In this document: positions 34,399-43,032 of the stretch, piece by piece
Layout of the letters: each line of letters begins with the position of its first letter
Position numbering within the stretch: position 1 is the stretch's first letter
NCBI GenBank assembly: GCA_002418265.1
Contig: DIDS01000019.1
Span: 1-64,000 of the forward strand
Direction: 5' to 3'
Length of the DNA stretch: 64,000 nucleotides
Source: Acidimicrobiia bacterium UBA5794
GTDB taxonomy: Bacteria; Actinomycetota; Acidimicrobiia; Spongiisociales; UBA5794
The notes under the pieces: generated by a model
Databases searched by the model: none
What the model was told of the DNA's origin: nothing
Seen by the model: only the letters and a program-made list of their open reading frames with translations
Position numbers and translations under genes: made by a program

Positions 34399-34468
34399 CT
34401 GACATCGGTTGTCGGTCATCGGTTGTCGGTTATCGGTCATCTGACGTCTGACATCTGACGTCTGACTT
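34399..34468. repeat. Heptanucleotide array between ccmG and hicA
   Basis: About ten 7-bp units: GACATCG, GTTGTCG, GTCATCG, GTTGTCG, GTTATCG, GTCATCT, GACGTCT, GACATCT, GACGTCT, GACTTCA. The array contains both unit types seen separately at 30.9 and 47.9 kb, and it ends at the ccmG stop. The remainder of the 34288-34398 gap shows only short hyphenated repeats such as GGGAACCCGAAGCGGGTTCC. Confidence 0.88.
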
Positions 34469-35070
34469 CAACGGTTCTCCACGTCGCCTGTGGAGACGTC
34501 GTCGATGGCGTCGCCGACGATGATCTTGTCGATCGTTGCACGCAAGAGTCCGTACGAGACAGGACCTGACACCTTTCCGACCACGATGCCATCTCGGTCA
34601 ACGAAGAAGGTCTCGGGCAGACCGAGAACACCCCATTCAAAGGCGGTGGTTGACCCTTCATCCACCGTGTACACGGTTACCTCACTTCGTCCAAGTTCAT
34701 CAAGAAATGCCTCGGCGTTTTTGGGATCATCCTGATAGTTGATCGCAACGAACGTCGTGTCGAACGCTTCGTAGTCTGATGCTGCCTGCATGAGCGCCGC
34801 ATGCTCGGTCCGACAGCCAAGGCACCACGATGCCCAGAAGTTGACCACGACGATGTCTCCTGCGTAGTCAGCAATAGAGATCTCTCCGGACCCGTCCATC
34901 AGTGAAATCGGTGCATCAGGTGCTGGCTGGCCGCGCAACGGGGATGCTGTAACGGTGGGATCCGATCCAAACCGCGATGCAAAGATGATCGCGAGGGCGA
35001 CAAATGCAAGTCCACCGACAATCGCAACCCACACCATGCGTGAGCCGCGTTGTTCGGTCGCGCTACCCAT
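34468..35070 (-). CDS. ccmG: Cytochrome c maturation thioredoxin-like protein CcmG/ResA
   Basis: A 200-residue membrane-anchored thiol-disulfide protein. One N-terminal helix (VWVAIVGGLAFVALAIIFA) is followed by the thioredoxin fold with the redox motif WCLGC. The cis-proline region is LGLPETFFVDRDG, as in CcmG/TlpA. It reduces apocytochrome c or CcmH cysteines outside the membrane. The ATG at 35070 overlaps the ccmI stop by 8 bases; an in-frame start at 35082 is possible. It is the last gene of the ccm run. Confidence 0.88.
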   Translation of the reverse strand: MGSATEQRGSRMVWVAIVGGLAFVALAIIFASRFGSDPTVTASPLRGQPAPDAPISLMDGSGEISIADYAGDIVVVNFWASWCLGCRTEHAALMQAASDYEAFDTTFVAINYQDDPKNAEAFLDELGRSEVTVYTVDEGSTTAFEWGVLGLPETFFVDRDGIVVGKVSGPVSYGLLRATIDKIIVGDAIDDVSTGDVENR

Positions 35071-35839
35071 CGGTTTCACCAAGTGTGGCTATCAGATCAA
35101 GAGCGAGGTCCTTGATCTCTTGAGGTGTCTCGTCAGATGAAGCCACTGCGGTGAGCATCACGATTGCTTCGTCGTTACGACCGAGGGACGCATAGACGTT
35201 TCCGAGGAACCAGCGTGCGGTCAGGAAGGTGGGATCTCGCTCAAGGGCTGCTTCGAGATAGCTCGCAGCCAGATCGTCGTATCCCGACAGGTACGTCATC
35301 CACCCGACGTTGGCGAGTGCTTCAGGATTCTGTTCGGACTCAAGGATCACGAAGTAATGCTCAAGGGCCTTGTCGAAATCACCAGCCTCGAAGTACCGAC
35401 GAGCCAACGCAAGCCTCATGGGGATGACACCAGGGTTCTCGGCGACGACCGCCTCCATCTCTTCGTTCGAAACGGTCGACAGATCACGCCCGTTGGGATC
35501 GGTGAGTGCAGCTTGCGCAACACCCTCGACCCCGCTGGTTGAGTCTGCGGTGAGCGAGATCACCGCAAAGGTTGCAATGCCCGATACCGCAAGGGCGACG
35601 ACGAGTATGCCAACCTTGGCCCGCTTGGTGAGCCAGGCGCCGTCAGTCGCTCCATCGTCGGGGGAGTCCCCCGTGTCGGCAGATCTGGCTGCAATGGCGG
35701 CATTGAGCTCAGCCGTGTACTTGTCCGTCAAACGTTTCGCAGTGGCCTCATCGATGTCTCCATCGGTGAGTTGCTGTTCAACATCGGCAAGCTCCTGATT
35801 GAGTATCTCGATCTTTTCGAGAGATTGATCAAGGGGCAC
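35063..35839 (-). CDS. ccmI: CcmI-like TPR protein
   Basis: A 258-residue protein. An N-terminal coiled segment (SLEKIEILNQELADVEQQL) precedes a single membrane helix (GILVVALAVSGIATFAVISL). A C-terminal TPR region follows (ALARRYFEAGDFDKALEHYFV; ASYLEAALERDPTFLTARWFLGNVY). CcmI-type proteins hold apocytochromes for heme ligation. The GTG start at 35839 has GGAGAAG 9 bases upstream and overlaps the ccmH stop by 11 bases. The layout differs from proteobacterial CcmI, where the membrane part is N-terminal. Confidence 0.8.
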   Translation of the reverse strand: MPLDQSLEKIEILNQELADVEQQLTDGDIDEATAKRLTDKYTAELNAAIAARSADTGDSPDDGATDGAWLTKRAKVGILVVALAVSGIATFAVISLTADSTSGVEGVAQAALTDPNGRDLSTVSNEEMEAVVAENPGVIPMRLALARRYFEAGDFDKALEHYFVILESEQNPEALANVGWMTYLSGYDDLAASYLEAALERDPTFLTARWFLGNVYASLGRNDEAIVMLTAVASSDETPQEIKDLALDLIATLGETDG

Positions 35840-36254
35840 GCGTACTCTTCTCCGACATCCGGGATGCTTGCCTGATACCGACGATCGCGACAAGTCCGCC
35901 AATCAGGGCCGCAACTGGGAGGGCCCACAGAAAAACCGACCAGCTTGAGGTTGAGGTGTCGAGAATATATGAATCCCCGAAATTCGCAGCGAACTCGGCA
36001 CGGATCTCTTCATCGGTCTCACCCGATTCGACCCTCTCACGGATGAGAGCGCGGTAATCCCCTGCAACCGCCGACGATGACTCCTCAAGGGACTCACCGT
36101 TGCAAAACGGGCATTTGATCGAGGATGCCAAAGCCGAGACACGGTCGTCAGTCGTCGGTGCAGAGGCAGTGCCACCAGCAAGTCCCACAACGATGATCCC
36201 AAGCGCGATCGCGCCAATGGCGATCGGAAGCAAGGTCTTCATCGTGTCACTCAT
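35829..36254 (-). CDS. ccmH: Cytochrome c maturation protein CcmH
   Basis: A 141-residue CcmH/CycL-type protein with an N-terminal helix and a C-terminal helix (WSVFLWALPVAALIGGLVAIV). Between them is the redox motif IKCPFCNGESLEESSS, corresponding to the LRCxxCQ region that reduces the apocytochrome heme-binding site. It overlaps ccmF by 8 bases. It works with CcmF and CcmG on the outer face of the membrane. Confidence 0.92.
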   Translation of the reverse strand: MSDTMKTLLPIAIGAIALGIIVVGLAGGTASAPTTDDRVSALASSIKCPFCNGESLEESSSAVAGDYRALIRERVESGETDEEIRAEFAANFGDSYILDTSTSSWSVFLWALPVAALIGGLVAIVGIRQASRMSEKSTRAP

Positions 36255-38286
36255 CAGCGGTCTCTCGCGACGTCGGTTCCTGAGCTGTCACCACATCTGA
36301 CGTTTCACGACGTCGTGCTGGTTTCCGCATCATGGCAAGACCACCACCAGCAACGACAACAAGTCCTCCGAACCAGAGCAGCCATTGGTAGGGAAAGATG
36401 AAGACATTCAACAACACGGAATCAACCGAACCGCCTGCCAGCCCGACATACACATCGGTGGTGAACGATGTCCACACGTCTGGGGTTCCGATGGGCTGTG
36501 CAACACCCGGGTAGCTGTTGACAGAGGGGCTCAACAGCGCCTTCTCGTCGCTGCACGATTCGTCAAGGACAAGGACCCTGGCACCGGTCACCGTTCGATG
36601 CGGCTCAATGTTCTCGAACGGGCCGACGTACGACAAACAGAACCCACCTGCGACCGCCGTCTCGCCCTGATTGATCCGGACGACCTCTCGCACCGCAAGA
36701 CCACTCGTTGTTGCAAGTGCAATCGCGACAAGGGCGATCCCAAGGTGGGCAAGTTGCCCTCCCCAGTAGCCCGGATCGTTCGCAACCACCTTGCGAGATG
36801 CTCCCAGTATCCCCTCCGGTCTTGCGGCGACCACCTCGACAAAGCGAATGACGAGTGCACCGATCACAAAGACCGCTATCACGAGTGTGACGAGCACACC
36901 GACAGAATCAAGCCCGGCGAGTACAGCCACGGCACCCGTGACGAGACCCAACGCAATGGCCCACCGGAGTCGTCTCCACAGAATCGCACCTGTTGCGACC
37001 CTCCATGGAGCGACTGAACCGAGACCGATCGTCAACAACAGCAGGAGAGCAAGCGGGACCGCGGCCTTGTCGAAGAACGGACGACCCACCGACACCTGAT
37101 CGCCGGAGAGGGCCTCAACGATGAGTGGATACATGGTTCCGAACAGGACTGTGAAGGTCAGGACGGTCAGCAGCAGGTTGTTGGCGAGGATGAAACCCTC
37201 GCGTGACACCAACGAATCCAGGCGCGGGGCTTGAGCGATGTCCCGTGCGCGCACGACGAACAGGGCCAGGGAGGCAACCACCACGATCAGAAGGAATGTC
37301 AAGATTGCCGGACCAACGGCGGATTGGGTGAAGGAGTGCACTGAGGCAATGACGCCCGACCTTGTCAGGAACGTGCCAAGGATTGTGAGCGCAAACGCAG
37401 CGATTACCAGCATGAAATTCCACGCTTGGAGCATGCCGCGCCTTCGCTGCACAAGTGCCGAGTGGAGGAATGCAGTCGCGGCAAGCCACGGAAGCAGCGC
37501 GGCGTTTTCGACCGGGTCCCACGCCCAGTAACCACCCCATCCAAGGACCTCATATGACCACCATGCACCGAGAAAGATTCCTGTCGTGAGGAACACCCAC
37601 GAAATCAGCGTCCAACGGTGCGAACGATCGAGCCAGGATGTGCCTGATTCCTTGAGCCACAGGGCAGCGATCGCAAACCCGAACGGCACGGTCATCCCGA
37701 CGTACCCGACGTAGAGCATCGGCGGGTGGACGGCCATCAGGATGTGGTTCTGAAGCAATGGGTTCGGGCCGAGCCCCTCGGCTGGCGCGACCGACGCCGA
37801 CAGCGGCCACCATGACGTCGCGCTACACACACCGCCTGCGACATCGGTGCACACCGCAAATGGATTCGCCGCGGTCGCCATCAACCCGAACCAGAACACC
37901 GCAACGCCTCCCATAACGGCGAGGGCGAGAATGCCGAGGCGATCATTCGATGATTTCGATCTGAAGACGAGCCAGATGAACACCGCAAGCAGCAGTCCCC
38001 ACAGGACGATCGACCCTTCGAGAGCAGCCCAGCCTCCCGCGAAGAGAAAGATGAGCGGTGTCGTGGAGGCTGTGTTGTTCGCGATGTAGGCAATGGAAAA
38101 GTCGTGGGAAAGAATTCCGATCTCAAGCAGGACAAAGGAGGCCACGGACGCGCCAATGAGGACGCGGACCGGAACCACGACGAGTCCTTTGTCTCCGGTC
38201 GCCGAACCTCGCACCCCTTGGACGACAAGCGCCACCGCGGCGCCAAGCGCCACAAGGACCGCCGCATAGCCTGCGGTTGCAATCAT
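36247..38286 (-). CDS. ccmF: Heme lyase CcmF
   Basis: A 679-residue polytopic heme-handling protein. The tryptophan-rich WWD-type domain is visible as GWGGYWAWDPVENAALLPWL, with conserved histidines in the adjacent loops (MAVHPPMLYVGY; AFLHSAL). About 14 hydrophobic segments are present. It attaches heme delivered by CcmE to apocytochrome c together with CcmH and CcmI. Its start overlaps ccmE by 4 bases. The length is typical. Confidence 0.95.
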   Translation of the reverse strand: MIATAGYAAVLVALGAAVALVVQGVRGSATGDKGLVVVPVRVLIGASVASFVLLEIGILSHDFSIAYIANNTASTTPLIFLFAGGWAALEGSIVLWGLLLAVFIWLVFRSKSSNDRLGILALAVMGGVAVFWFGLMATAANPFAVCTDVAGGVCSATSWWPLSASVAPAEGLGPNPLLQNHILMAVHPPMLYVGYVGMTVPFGFAIAALWLKESGTSWLDRSHRWTLISWVFLTTGIFLGAWWSYEVLGWGGYWAWDPVENAALLPWLAATAFLHSALVQRRRGMLQAWNFMLVIAAFALTILGTFLTRSGVIASVHSFTQSAVGPAILTFLLIVVVASLALFVVRARDIAQAPRLDSLVSREGFILANNLLLTVLTFTVLFGTMYPLIVEALSGDQVSVGRPFFDKAAVPLALLLLLTIGLGSVAPWRVATGAILWRRLRWAIALGLVTGAVAVLAGLDSVGVLVTLVIAVFVIGALVIRFVEVVAARPEGILGASRKVVANDPGYWGGQLAHLGIALVAIALATTSGLAVREVVRINQGETAVAGGFCLSYVGPFENIEPHRTVTGARVLVLDESCSDEKALLSPSVNSYPGVAQPIGTPDVWTSFTTDVYVGLAGGSVDSVLLNVFIFPYQWLLWFGGLVVVAGGGLAMMRKPARRRETSDVVTAQEPTSRETADE

Positions 38287-38693
38287 GGGTCGCTACACGA
38301 GTGGCGTTCAGTGTCGTAGTGCTCGTCATCTGAGCGATACTGCTCGTCGTGTTTGACGAGCATCGTTTCGGACTCGAACACGGTTCCATCCCAGGTCCCC
38401 TCAACAACCACACCAATGCCCTCTTGGAACAACTGTGGGGGCACACCGGTGTGGATCACGGTCACATCCGTGTCACAGTCCTCCACCGTGAATGACACCG
38501 TCGTCCCTCCATCGACAACAGAACCGGGAGCGACCCGCCCGCCGAGGCGAAGCCGCTCATTGGAGCCCGGTCGTTCCTGTACCTCAGCTGGTGTGTTGTA
38601 GTACACCAACGAAGCAGACAGGTTCACCAACAGGAAGGCCAGGACGGCGATGATGACGACCGCAGGAATAACGAAACGGGCATAGCGTCTCAC
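38283..38693 (-). CDS. ccmE: Periplasmic heme chaperone CcmE
   Basis: A 136-residue heme chaperone. A single N-terminal anchor (FVIPAVVIIAVLAFLLVNL) precedes an OB-fold domain. The heme-binding histidine and tyrosine are in LVKHDEQY, the KHDExY type of bacterial CcmE. The start is GTG in a GTGA overlap with ccmD. The C-terminus is short and acidic. Confidence 0.93.
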   Translation of the reverse strand: MRRYARFVIPAVVIIAVLAFLLVNLSASLVYYNTPAEVQERPGSNERLRLGGRVAPGSVVDGGTTVSFTVEDCDTDVTVIHTGVPPQLFQEGIGVVVEGTWDGTVFESETMLVKHDEQYRSDDEHYDTERHSCSDP

Positions 38694-38821
38694 TGATCTG
38701 CCTCAAGTCTCTGTCGTGCCTTGTTGATCCTCGTTGCAATCGATGCTGCGAACACCACGAGGCTGATGTAGGTGGCTGCAAAGGCAAGCCCAACCCAATT
38801 CCACTGCTCCGCGAGGTTCAT
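38690..38821 (-). CDS. ccmD: CcmD-like small membrane protein
   Basis: A 43-residue protein found by reading the gap between ccmE and ccmC. It begins MNLAEQWNWVGLAFAA, has a single membrane helix (YISLVVFAASIA) and ends with a basic-helical cytoplasmic tail (TRINKARQRLEADQ). This is the CcmD pattern: a small protein that stabilises the CcmABC-CcmE complex. The start shares one base with the ccmC stop (TGATG), and its stop overlaps the ccmE GTG. Position and layout make the call firm despite the small size. Confidence 0.85.
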   Translation of the reverse strand: MNLAEQWNWVGLAFAATYISLVVFAASIATRINKARQRLEADQ

Positions 38822-39558
38822 CAGGCATCACCCCCCAGAGAAGGAGCAGTGACAGCGGACCCAGCGACGGGAGCGGTACTGGACCGGTCCGCGAGAATGA
38901 CTTGCTCCTCGAGCTTTCCAAGCTCGACAAGCTTGGACATCATTGCGACATACATCACCGAGAACATGCCAACCGCAATGAACAAGGTGACAACCATCGG
39001 GGTATCCATGTCGACCGATGCCGGTTTCAAAAGTGAGGGCGTTTGATGCAAACCCCTCCACAACACCACCGAGAAATGTACGAGCGGTATCTGAACGATG
39101 GCAAGGACACCAAGGATGGCTGCTCGTTTGGCCCTCGCTTCGAGGTCATCGGTTGAGCGGCGGAGTGCGAGGTAGCCGAGGTAAACGAAGAACATGATTG
39201 CAGTCAACGTGAGGCGCGCGTCCCATGTCCACCAGACGCCCCAGGTCGACTTGGCCCAGATCATCCCGATCACCAGCGTCATACCGGTGAAGAGAACGCC
39301 GATCTCAGCCGAGGCAGCCGCCATGCGGTCCCACTTCAGGTCCTTCTTCCACAGATACAGCGCCGAGGCGAGCATCGTGATGCCGAAGGACACGTATGCG
39401 AGCCATGCGGCCGGGACGTGGACGTACAAGATACGCGAGAGTTCTCCCTGGATCGCATCTGGCGGTGCAACAAAGGACACCACAAGCGTGACAATGCCTG
39501 CGATTCCCATGGCGTACCACGGCCAGACAGGACTTGACTGTGGCTTCGCGTTGGTCAT
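38821..39558 (-). CDS. ccmC: Heme exporter/handling protein CcmC
   Basis: A 245-residue six-helix membrane protein. The WWD motif GVWWTWDARLT and flanking histidines (LYVHVPAAW; LVHFSVVLWRGLHQ) mark CcmC, which loads heme onto CcmE. The ATG at 39558 overlaps the ccmB stop by ATGA; an upstream extension of 27 residues overlaps ccmB and is rejected. The C-terminal 40 residues are polar and rich in Ala/Ser. Confidence 0.94.
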   Translation of the reverse strand: MTNAKPQSSPVWPWYAMGIAGIVTLVVSFVAPPDAIQGELSRILYVHVPAAWLAYVSFGITMLASALYLWKKDLKWDRMAAASAEIGVLFTGMTLVIGMIWAKSTWGVWWTWDARLTLTAIMFFVYLGYLALRRSTDDLEARAKRAAILGVLAIVQIPLVHFSVVLWRGLHQTPSLLKPASVDMDTPMVVTLFIAVGMFSVMYVAMMSKLVELGKLEEQVILADRSSTAPVAGSAVTAPSLGGDA

Positions 39559-40226
39559 CCTGTCTCCTGCAATGGTCTCGCGGAAAGGACCCCTGCGACC
39601 GCCAGAACCAGTGCGATGACGGCCAACATCAGGATCCACGTGAGGATACTCTTGCCAAGCCGTAAGCCTTCAAAGGACTGCGTTGCCGCAATCAAGAGCG
39701 GTACCGACATCGGGGCGACGATCAACGGAACCAGTGCCGCAGTCGAACGACCGGTTGCGACAATGCCCGCGGCAATCGTGCCCAGAAGTGAAAGACCAAC
39801 CGCTACGAGGATGAGGATGAGGGGAAACCACTCCGCTCCGGACAGATCGATGTCGTAGAGCACCACGGTGAGGACACCGAGCACGGTTTCAAACAGCAAC
39901 AGCAACAGGAAGTTCGCAAGAGCGGTTCCCGCAAATACAGCCGCTGGATCCATGCCCGTGAGAGCAACCATGTCACGCTGGGCGATCGAGTCCGAAGTCG
40001 TTCGCCGCACAGCAATCAGAACACCGAAAAGCATGACGACGACCCAGAACATGCCGACGCCGACGCGGCGGAGCGTCACCGTGTCGGTGCTGATGGCGAT
40101 CGGGATGAGAAGGAGGGCCACCGCGCCGAACGGGAGCGTCACCCACAGAACCTCACCCGATCGGCGTTCGCGCAGGAGATCCCGACGGGTCACGGTGGTC
40201 GCCTGCTTCCAAAAGGGGGGACTCAT
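39555..40226 (-). CDS. ccmB: Heme ABC transporter permease CcmB
   Basis: A 223-residue protein with six hydrophobic segments. The N-terminus is of the RRDLLRERRSGE type, followed by the conserved FGAVALLLIP and GMFWVVVM stretches of CcmB. It forms an ABC module with CcmA to release holo-CcmE from CcmC. The start overlaps ccmA by 4 bases. Confidence 0.9.
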   Translation of the reverse strand: MSPPFWKQATTVTRRDLLRERRSGEVLWVTLPFGAVALLLIPIAISTDTVTLRRVGVGMFWVVVMLFGVLIAVRRTTSDSIAQRDMVALTGMDPAAVFAGTALANFLLLLLFETVLGVLTVVLYDIDLSGAEWFPLILILVAVGLSLLGTIAAGIVATGRSTAALVPLIVAPMSVPLLIAATQSFEGLRLGKSILTWILMLAVIALVLAVAGVLSARPLQETG

Positions 40227-40924
40227 GGCGCCCTTCCGGTGCTGATCGTTCCGTTCTCGATACGGAGAATGCGGTCAGCGAGCGACTCGACACGTACATG
40301 GTCGTGGGATACAAGGACCGCCGCCCCACCCCGCCCCACGGTCCGTTTGACCAAACCGTCAACAAGGTCGACGGCATCAGCATCGAGAGCCGAATGTGGT
40401 TCATCAAGGAGGAGGAGATCCGGTTCGGTGAGAAGGACTCGCGCGAACTCGGCGCGCCGTTGCATGCCGTGGCTGCAGCGATCGGCCCTGCGATCCTTGG
40501 CTCCCGACAAACCGACGGCATCGAGACGATCATCGACTCTTGCTTCGTCGATACCCATTGCCTGTGCCACAAATGCCATGTTCTCGGCGAGCGTCAGTTC
40601 GGGATACCAACCGGGCGTATGTCCGATGTAGCCGATGCGGGAACGCACCTCAAACCGGTCCGGACTGTTGAGGTCGGCGCCAAATACTGCCCCAATTCCC
40701 TCCGACGGTCGTGTCATCGTTGCAATCAGGCGAAGAAGTGTGGTCTTGCCGGCACCGTTGGCGCCAAAGATCCCGATCACCTCGCCGGGATGGACCGCGA
40801 GGTCGATGTCGCGCAGGATCGGCACCGCTCCCGCACGAACGGCAACACCCGACAACGAAACGATCGCAGTAGCTTCCGGCACCTCGGCAGGGTACCGACG
40901 ACGGACGGGCACCGGAATACTCAC
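40223..40924 (-). CDS. ccmA: Heme exporter ATPase CcmA
   Basis: A 233-residue ABC ATPase. Walker A is GANGAGKTT, the signature is CSHGMQRRAEF (a variant of LSGGQ seen in CcmA), Walker B is LLLLDEP, and the switch histidine is VSHD. The GTG at 40924 is preferred because the longer frame overlaps the divergent thioredoxin gene. It is the first gene of the nine-gene ccmABCDEFHIG run; the promoter lies in the 49 bases shared with trx. Confidence 0.9.
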   Translation of the reverse strand: MSIPVPVRRRYPAEVPEATAIVSLSGVAVRAGAVPILRDIDLAVHPGEVIGIFGANGAGKTTLLRLIATMTRPSEGIGAVFGADLNSPDRFEVRSRIGYIGHTPGWYPELTLAENMAFVAQAMGIDEARVDDRLDAVGLSGAKDRRADRCSHGMQRRAEFARVLLTEPDLLLLDEPHSALDADAVDLVDGLVKRTVGRGGAAVLVSHDHVRVESLADRILRIENGTISTGRAP

Positions 40925-40973
40925 AGCCCAGACTGCGTTCTGACACCAAGCACACAACAGGAGTATCCACACC

Positions 40974-41399
40974 GTGGCAACCATTGACATCACGAAAGAA
41001 ACACTTGCCGAGACGATCGAGGGCAATGACATCGTCCTGATCGATTTCTGGGCGGAATGGTGCGGCCCGTGCCGCTCGTTCGGACCGACCTATGAAAAGG
41101 TCTCCGAGAAACACCCGAACATCACGTTCGCAAAGGTAGATACCGAGGATCAGCAGGAAATCGCACAGAGCTTCGGGATCCGTTCGATCCCGACCCTTGT
41201 TGCATTCCGCGAGAACATCGGCGTCTTCTCACAGCCTGGAGCTCTCCCCGAGGAGGCCCTCGAGAGCCTCATCGGCCAGATCGAAGAGCTCGACATGGAT
41301 GCGATCCGCAAGGAGATCGCCGAAGAGCATGATCACGGCGGCGAAGATCACGATCACGATCATGAAGATCACAACCATGAGGCCCACAGCCACAGCTGA
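40974..41399 (+). CDS. Thioredoxin with histidine-rich C-terminal tail
   Basis: A 141-residue cytosolic thioredoxin. The active site WCGPC (Cys30, Cys33) and the cis-proline region IRSIPTL are normal. A conserved thioredoxin fold occupies residues 1-108. A C-terminal tail contains nine histidines in the last 23 residues, alternating with Asp/Glu, suggesting Zn, Ni, Cu or other metal binding. The GTG start has ACAGGAG 10 bases upstream. It is divergent from ccmA, which needs thiol and heme chemistry. Whether the tail stores metal or regulates the redox site is unknown. Confidence 0.93.
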   Translation: MATIDITKETLAETIEGNDIVLIDFWAEWCGPCRSFGPTYEKVSEKHPNITFAKVDTEDQQEIAQSFGIRSIPTLVAFRENIGVFSQPGALPEEALESLIGQIEELDMDAIRKEIAEEHDHGGEDHDHDHEDHNHEAHSHS

Positions 41400-41476
41400 G
41401 ATCGACTCCGACATGACGTTCCCGTCAAGGCATCCCAGCCAACAGCGTTACTGAATCGCGACGGTGCGGTCAGGCG

Positions 41477-41695
41477 TCAGTCAGGGTGTTGCAACACGAG
41501 CGGCGCGAGGATCGTCTGGGCTGCTTCAAGGTCGTCGCGTTGGACCAGCAGCGACACACTGAACTTTCCGAGCATTCCTGGATCTGTGATGACGGTTGCT
41601 GGGATATCAGCCTCGCTGAGGAGTGCCCAGCCTTTCTCGGCCTGTTCAACCGTATCGAAGACGGCGGCTGCAATCTCAGGTCCGAGGATGCCCAT
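41477..41695 (-). CDS. Small DUF2007-like protein
   Basis: A 72-residue alpha/beta protein. It has the pattern of DUF2007-type putative signal-transducing domains: AAVFDTVEQAEKGWALLSEADIPATV, then FSVSLLVQRDDLEAAQTIL. No cofactor motif is seen. The start shares one base with the tldE stop (TGATG), so it belongs to the DtxR-TldD-TldE operon. The family has no proven function. Confidence 0.65.
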   Translation of the reverse strand: MGILGPEIAAAVFDTVEQAEKGWALLSEADIPATVITDPGMLGKFSVSLLVQRDDLEAAQTILAPLVLQHPD

Positions 41696-43032
41696 CAGCC
41701 TGCTGCCCCTCCGGTGAAGTTCCACGATGCAAGGTGGAAAGTTGGGGTGTGAACGGTGCCGGACTCGTCCTCACCGGCAGCAAAACGGCCATTCGCACCG
41801 ATGCCCTTCACTCGACCCGGTCCGAGAGCATCGATGAATGACTGGGTAAACCTGAGGTTCGTCACAGCCCCAGTGATAGCACCGTTCTCGATCATGAAGG
41901 TCCCGTTACGTGTCAAACCGGTCACCACGACCGTCTTGGGATCGAGGACGCGACAGTAGTTGAACGTCGAGACGTAGATACCACGTTCAACGTGTGCGAT
42001 CAGGTCTTCTTCACTCCATGTGCCCTCACCGAAGAAGAGGTTGCGGCCACTAGGACGGTTGTCCCAGGCCTCACCGGTGACGGAGGCGTGGCCGGTCGAA
42101 ACATTGCCAGCCTTCGTCGCCGTTCGACGGTCATGGAGCAGCGACGGAGTTGCCCCACCATCGATGACCGCAATGGTTTTGCGGGGTGTGCCTTCGGCAT
42201 CGAACGGGATACCGAGACCGCGTGGATCAGAGACGTCATCCTTGAGGTGCACCGTTGGATCGAACCGCTGTTCGTTGAGTGTGACAAACGACATCCCCTC
42301 GTTGTAGCTCTTGCCACTGAAGCCGTATCCCGTCAGGAACTGTGCGATGGTCGCCATGGCCTCAGGAGCAAGAACGACCTCGTACTCCCCCGGTTTGGTG
42401 TCGAACGCGTTGATTCCGAGTATGGCGCGATGGGATGCAAGCCTTCCTGCGCCTGTCGCATCGATCGAGCCGAGGCTCTGTCCTGCCGAGTGTCCGCTTC
42501 CCGCGGACGTTTCGGTCTGGTGGATTCCGTCGAGCACAACTCGTGTCATCCGGCCGTCGATGAACCGCTCGGCCGTGTTGCCGTATGCATCGGTGTAGGA
42601 GTCAACGCCGCACATGCCTGCGGCGAGCAGACCGTCGCCAGCACCGACAAACGTCTTGACGATCTCAGCTCTGGCATTGGGATCGGCTCGGCTCGTCTCT
42701 TCGTCGAAGTGATCGATTTCTTGAGCCTCAACAGATCCGCCGAACCCAGGGAATTCAGAATCGACGGGTTGCATCGCCGCGACGGTCACCAGGCGATCCA
42801 CGAGTGAGTTGAGTGCATCGTCGGTGGTCGACGTTGTGCTCCCAGACGCAACTCGACCGTCAAGAGCGACGGTCAGATGGACATGGACGACATCGTCGGA
42901 CACATTCTGGTGGATGAAAGAATTCGCAAATCGGGTCAATGCTGACGTACCGGTTCGTACATAGACACCGGCATCTGCCTTCGTTCCAACGATGTCGAGG
43001 ATGCGGCTGACCAGGTCGGTTGATCGGCTCAT
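41695..43032 (-). CDS. tldE: TldE/PmbA-type metalloprotease partner
   Basis: A 445-residue TldE/PmbA family protein. It lacks the HExxxH motif, as expected of TldE, and contains the conserved C-terminal sequences NLFFGEGTWSEEDLIAHVERGIYVS and GAVTNLRFTQSFIDALG. In E. coli TldD-TldE form a heterodimer that degrades unfolded peptides and trims the leader of microcin B17. The ATG at 43032 overlaps tldD by ATGA; a longer open frame is rejected. No precursor-peptide gene is seen next to it. Confidence 0.92.
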   Translation of the reverse strand: MSRSTDLVSRILDIVGTKADAGVYVRTGTSALTRFANSFIHQNVSDDVVHVHLTVALDGRVASGSTTSTTDDALNSLVDRLVTVAAMQPVDSEFPGFGGSVEAQEIDHFDEETSRADPNARAEIVKTFVGAGDGLLAAGMCGVDSYTDAYGNTAERFIDGRMTRVVLDGIHQTETSAGSGHSAGQSLGSIDATGAGRLASHRAILGINAFDTKPGEYEVVLAPEAMATIAQFLTGYGFSGKSYNEGMSFVTLNEQRFDPTVHLKDDVSDPRGLGIPFDAEGTPRKTIAVIDGGATPSLLHDRRTATKAGNVSTGHASVTGEAWDNRPSGRNLFFGEGTWSEEDLIAHVERGIYVSTFNYCRVLDPKTVVVTGLTRNGTFMIENGAITGAVTNLRFTQSFIDALGPGRVKGIGANGRFAAGEDESGTVHTPTFHLASWNFTGGAAG

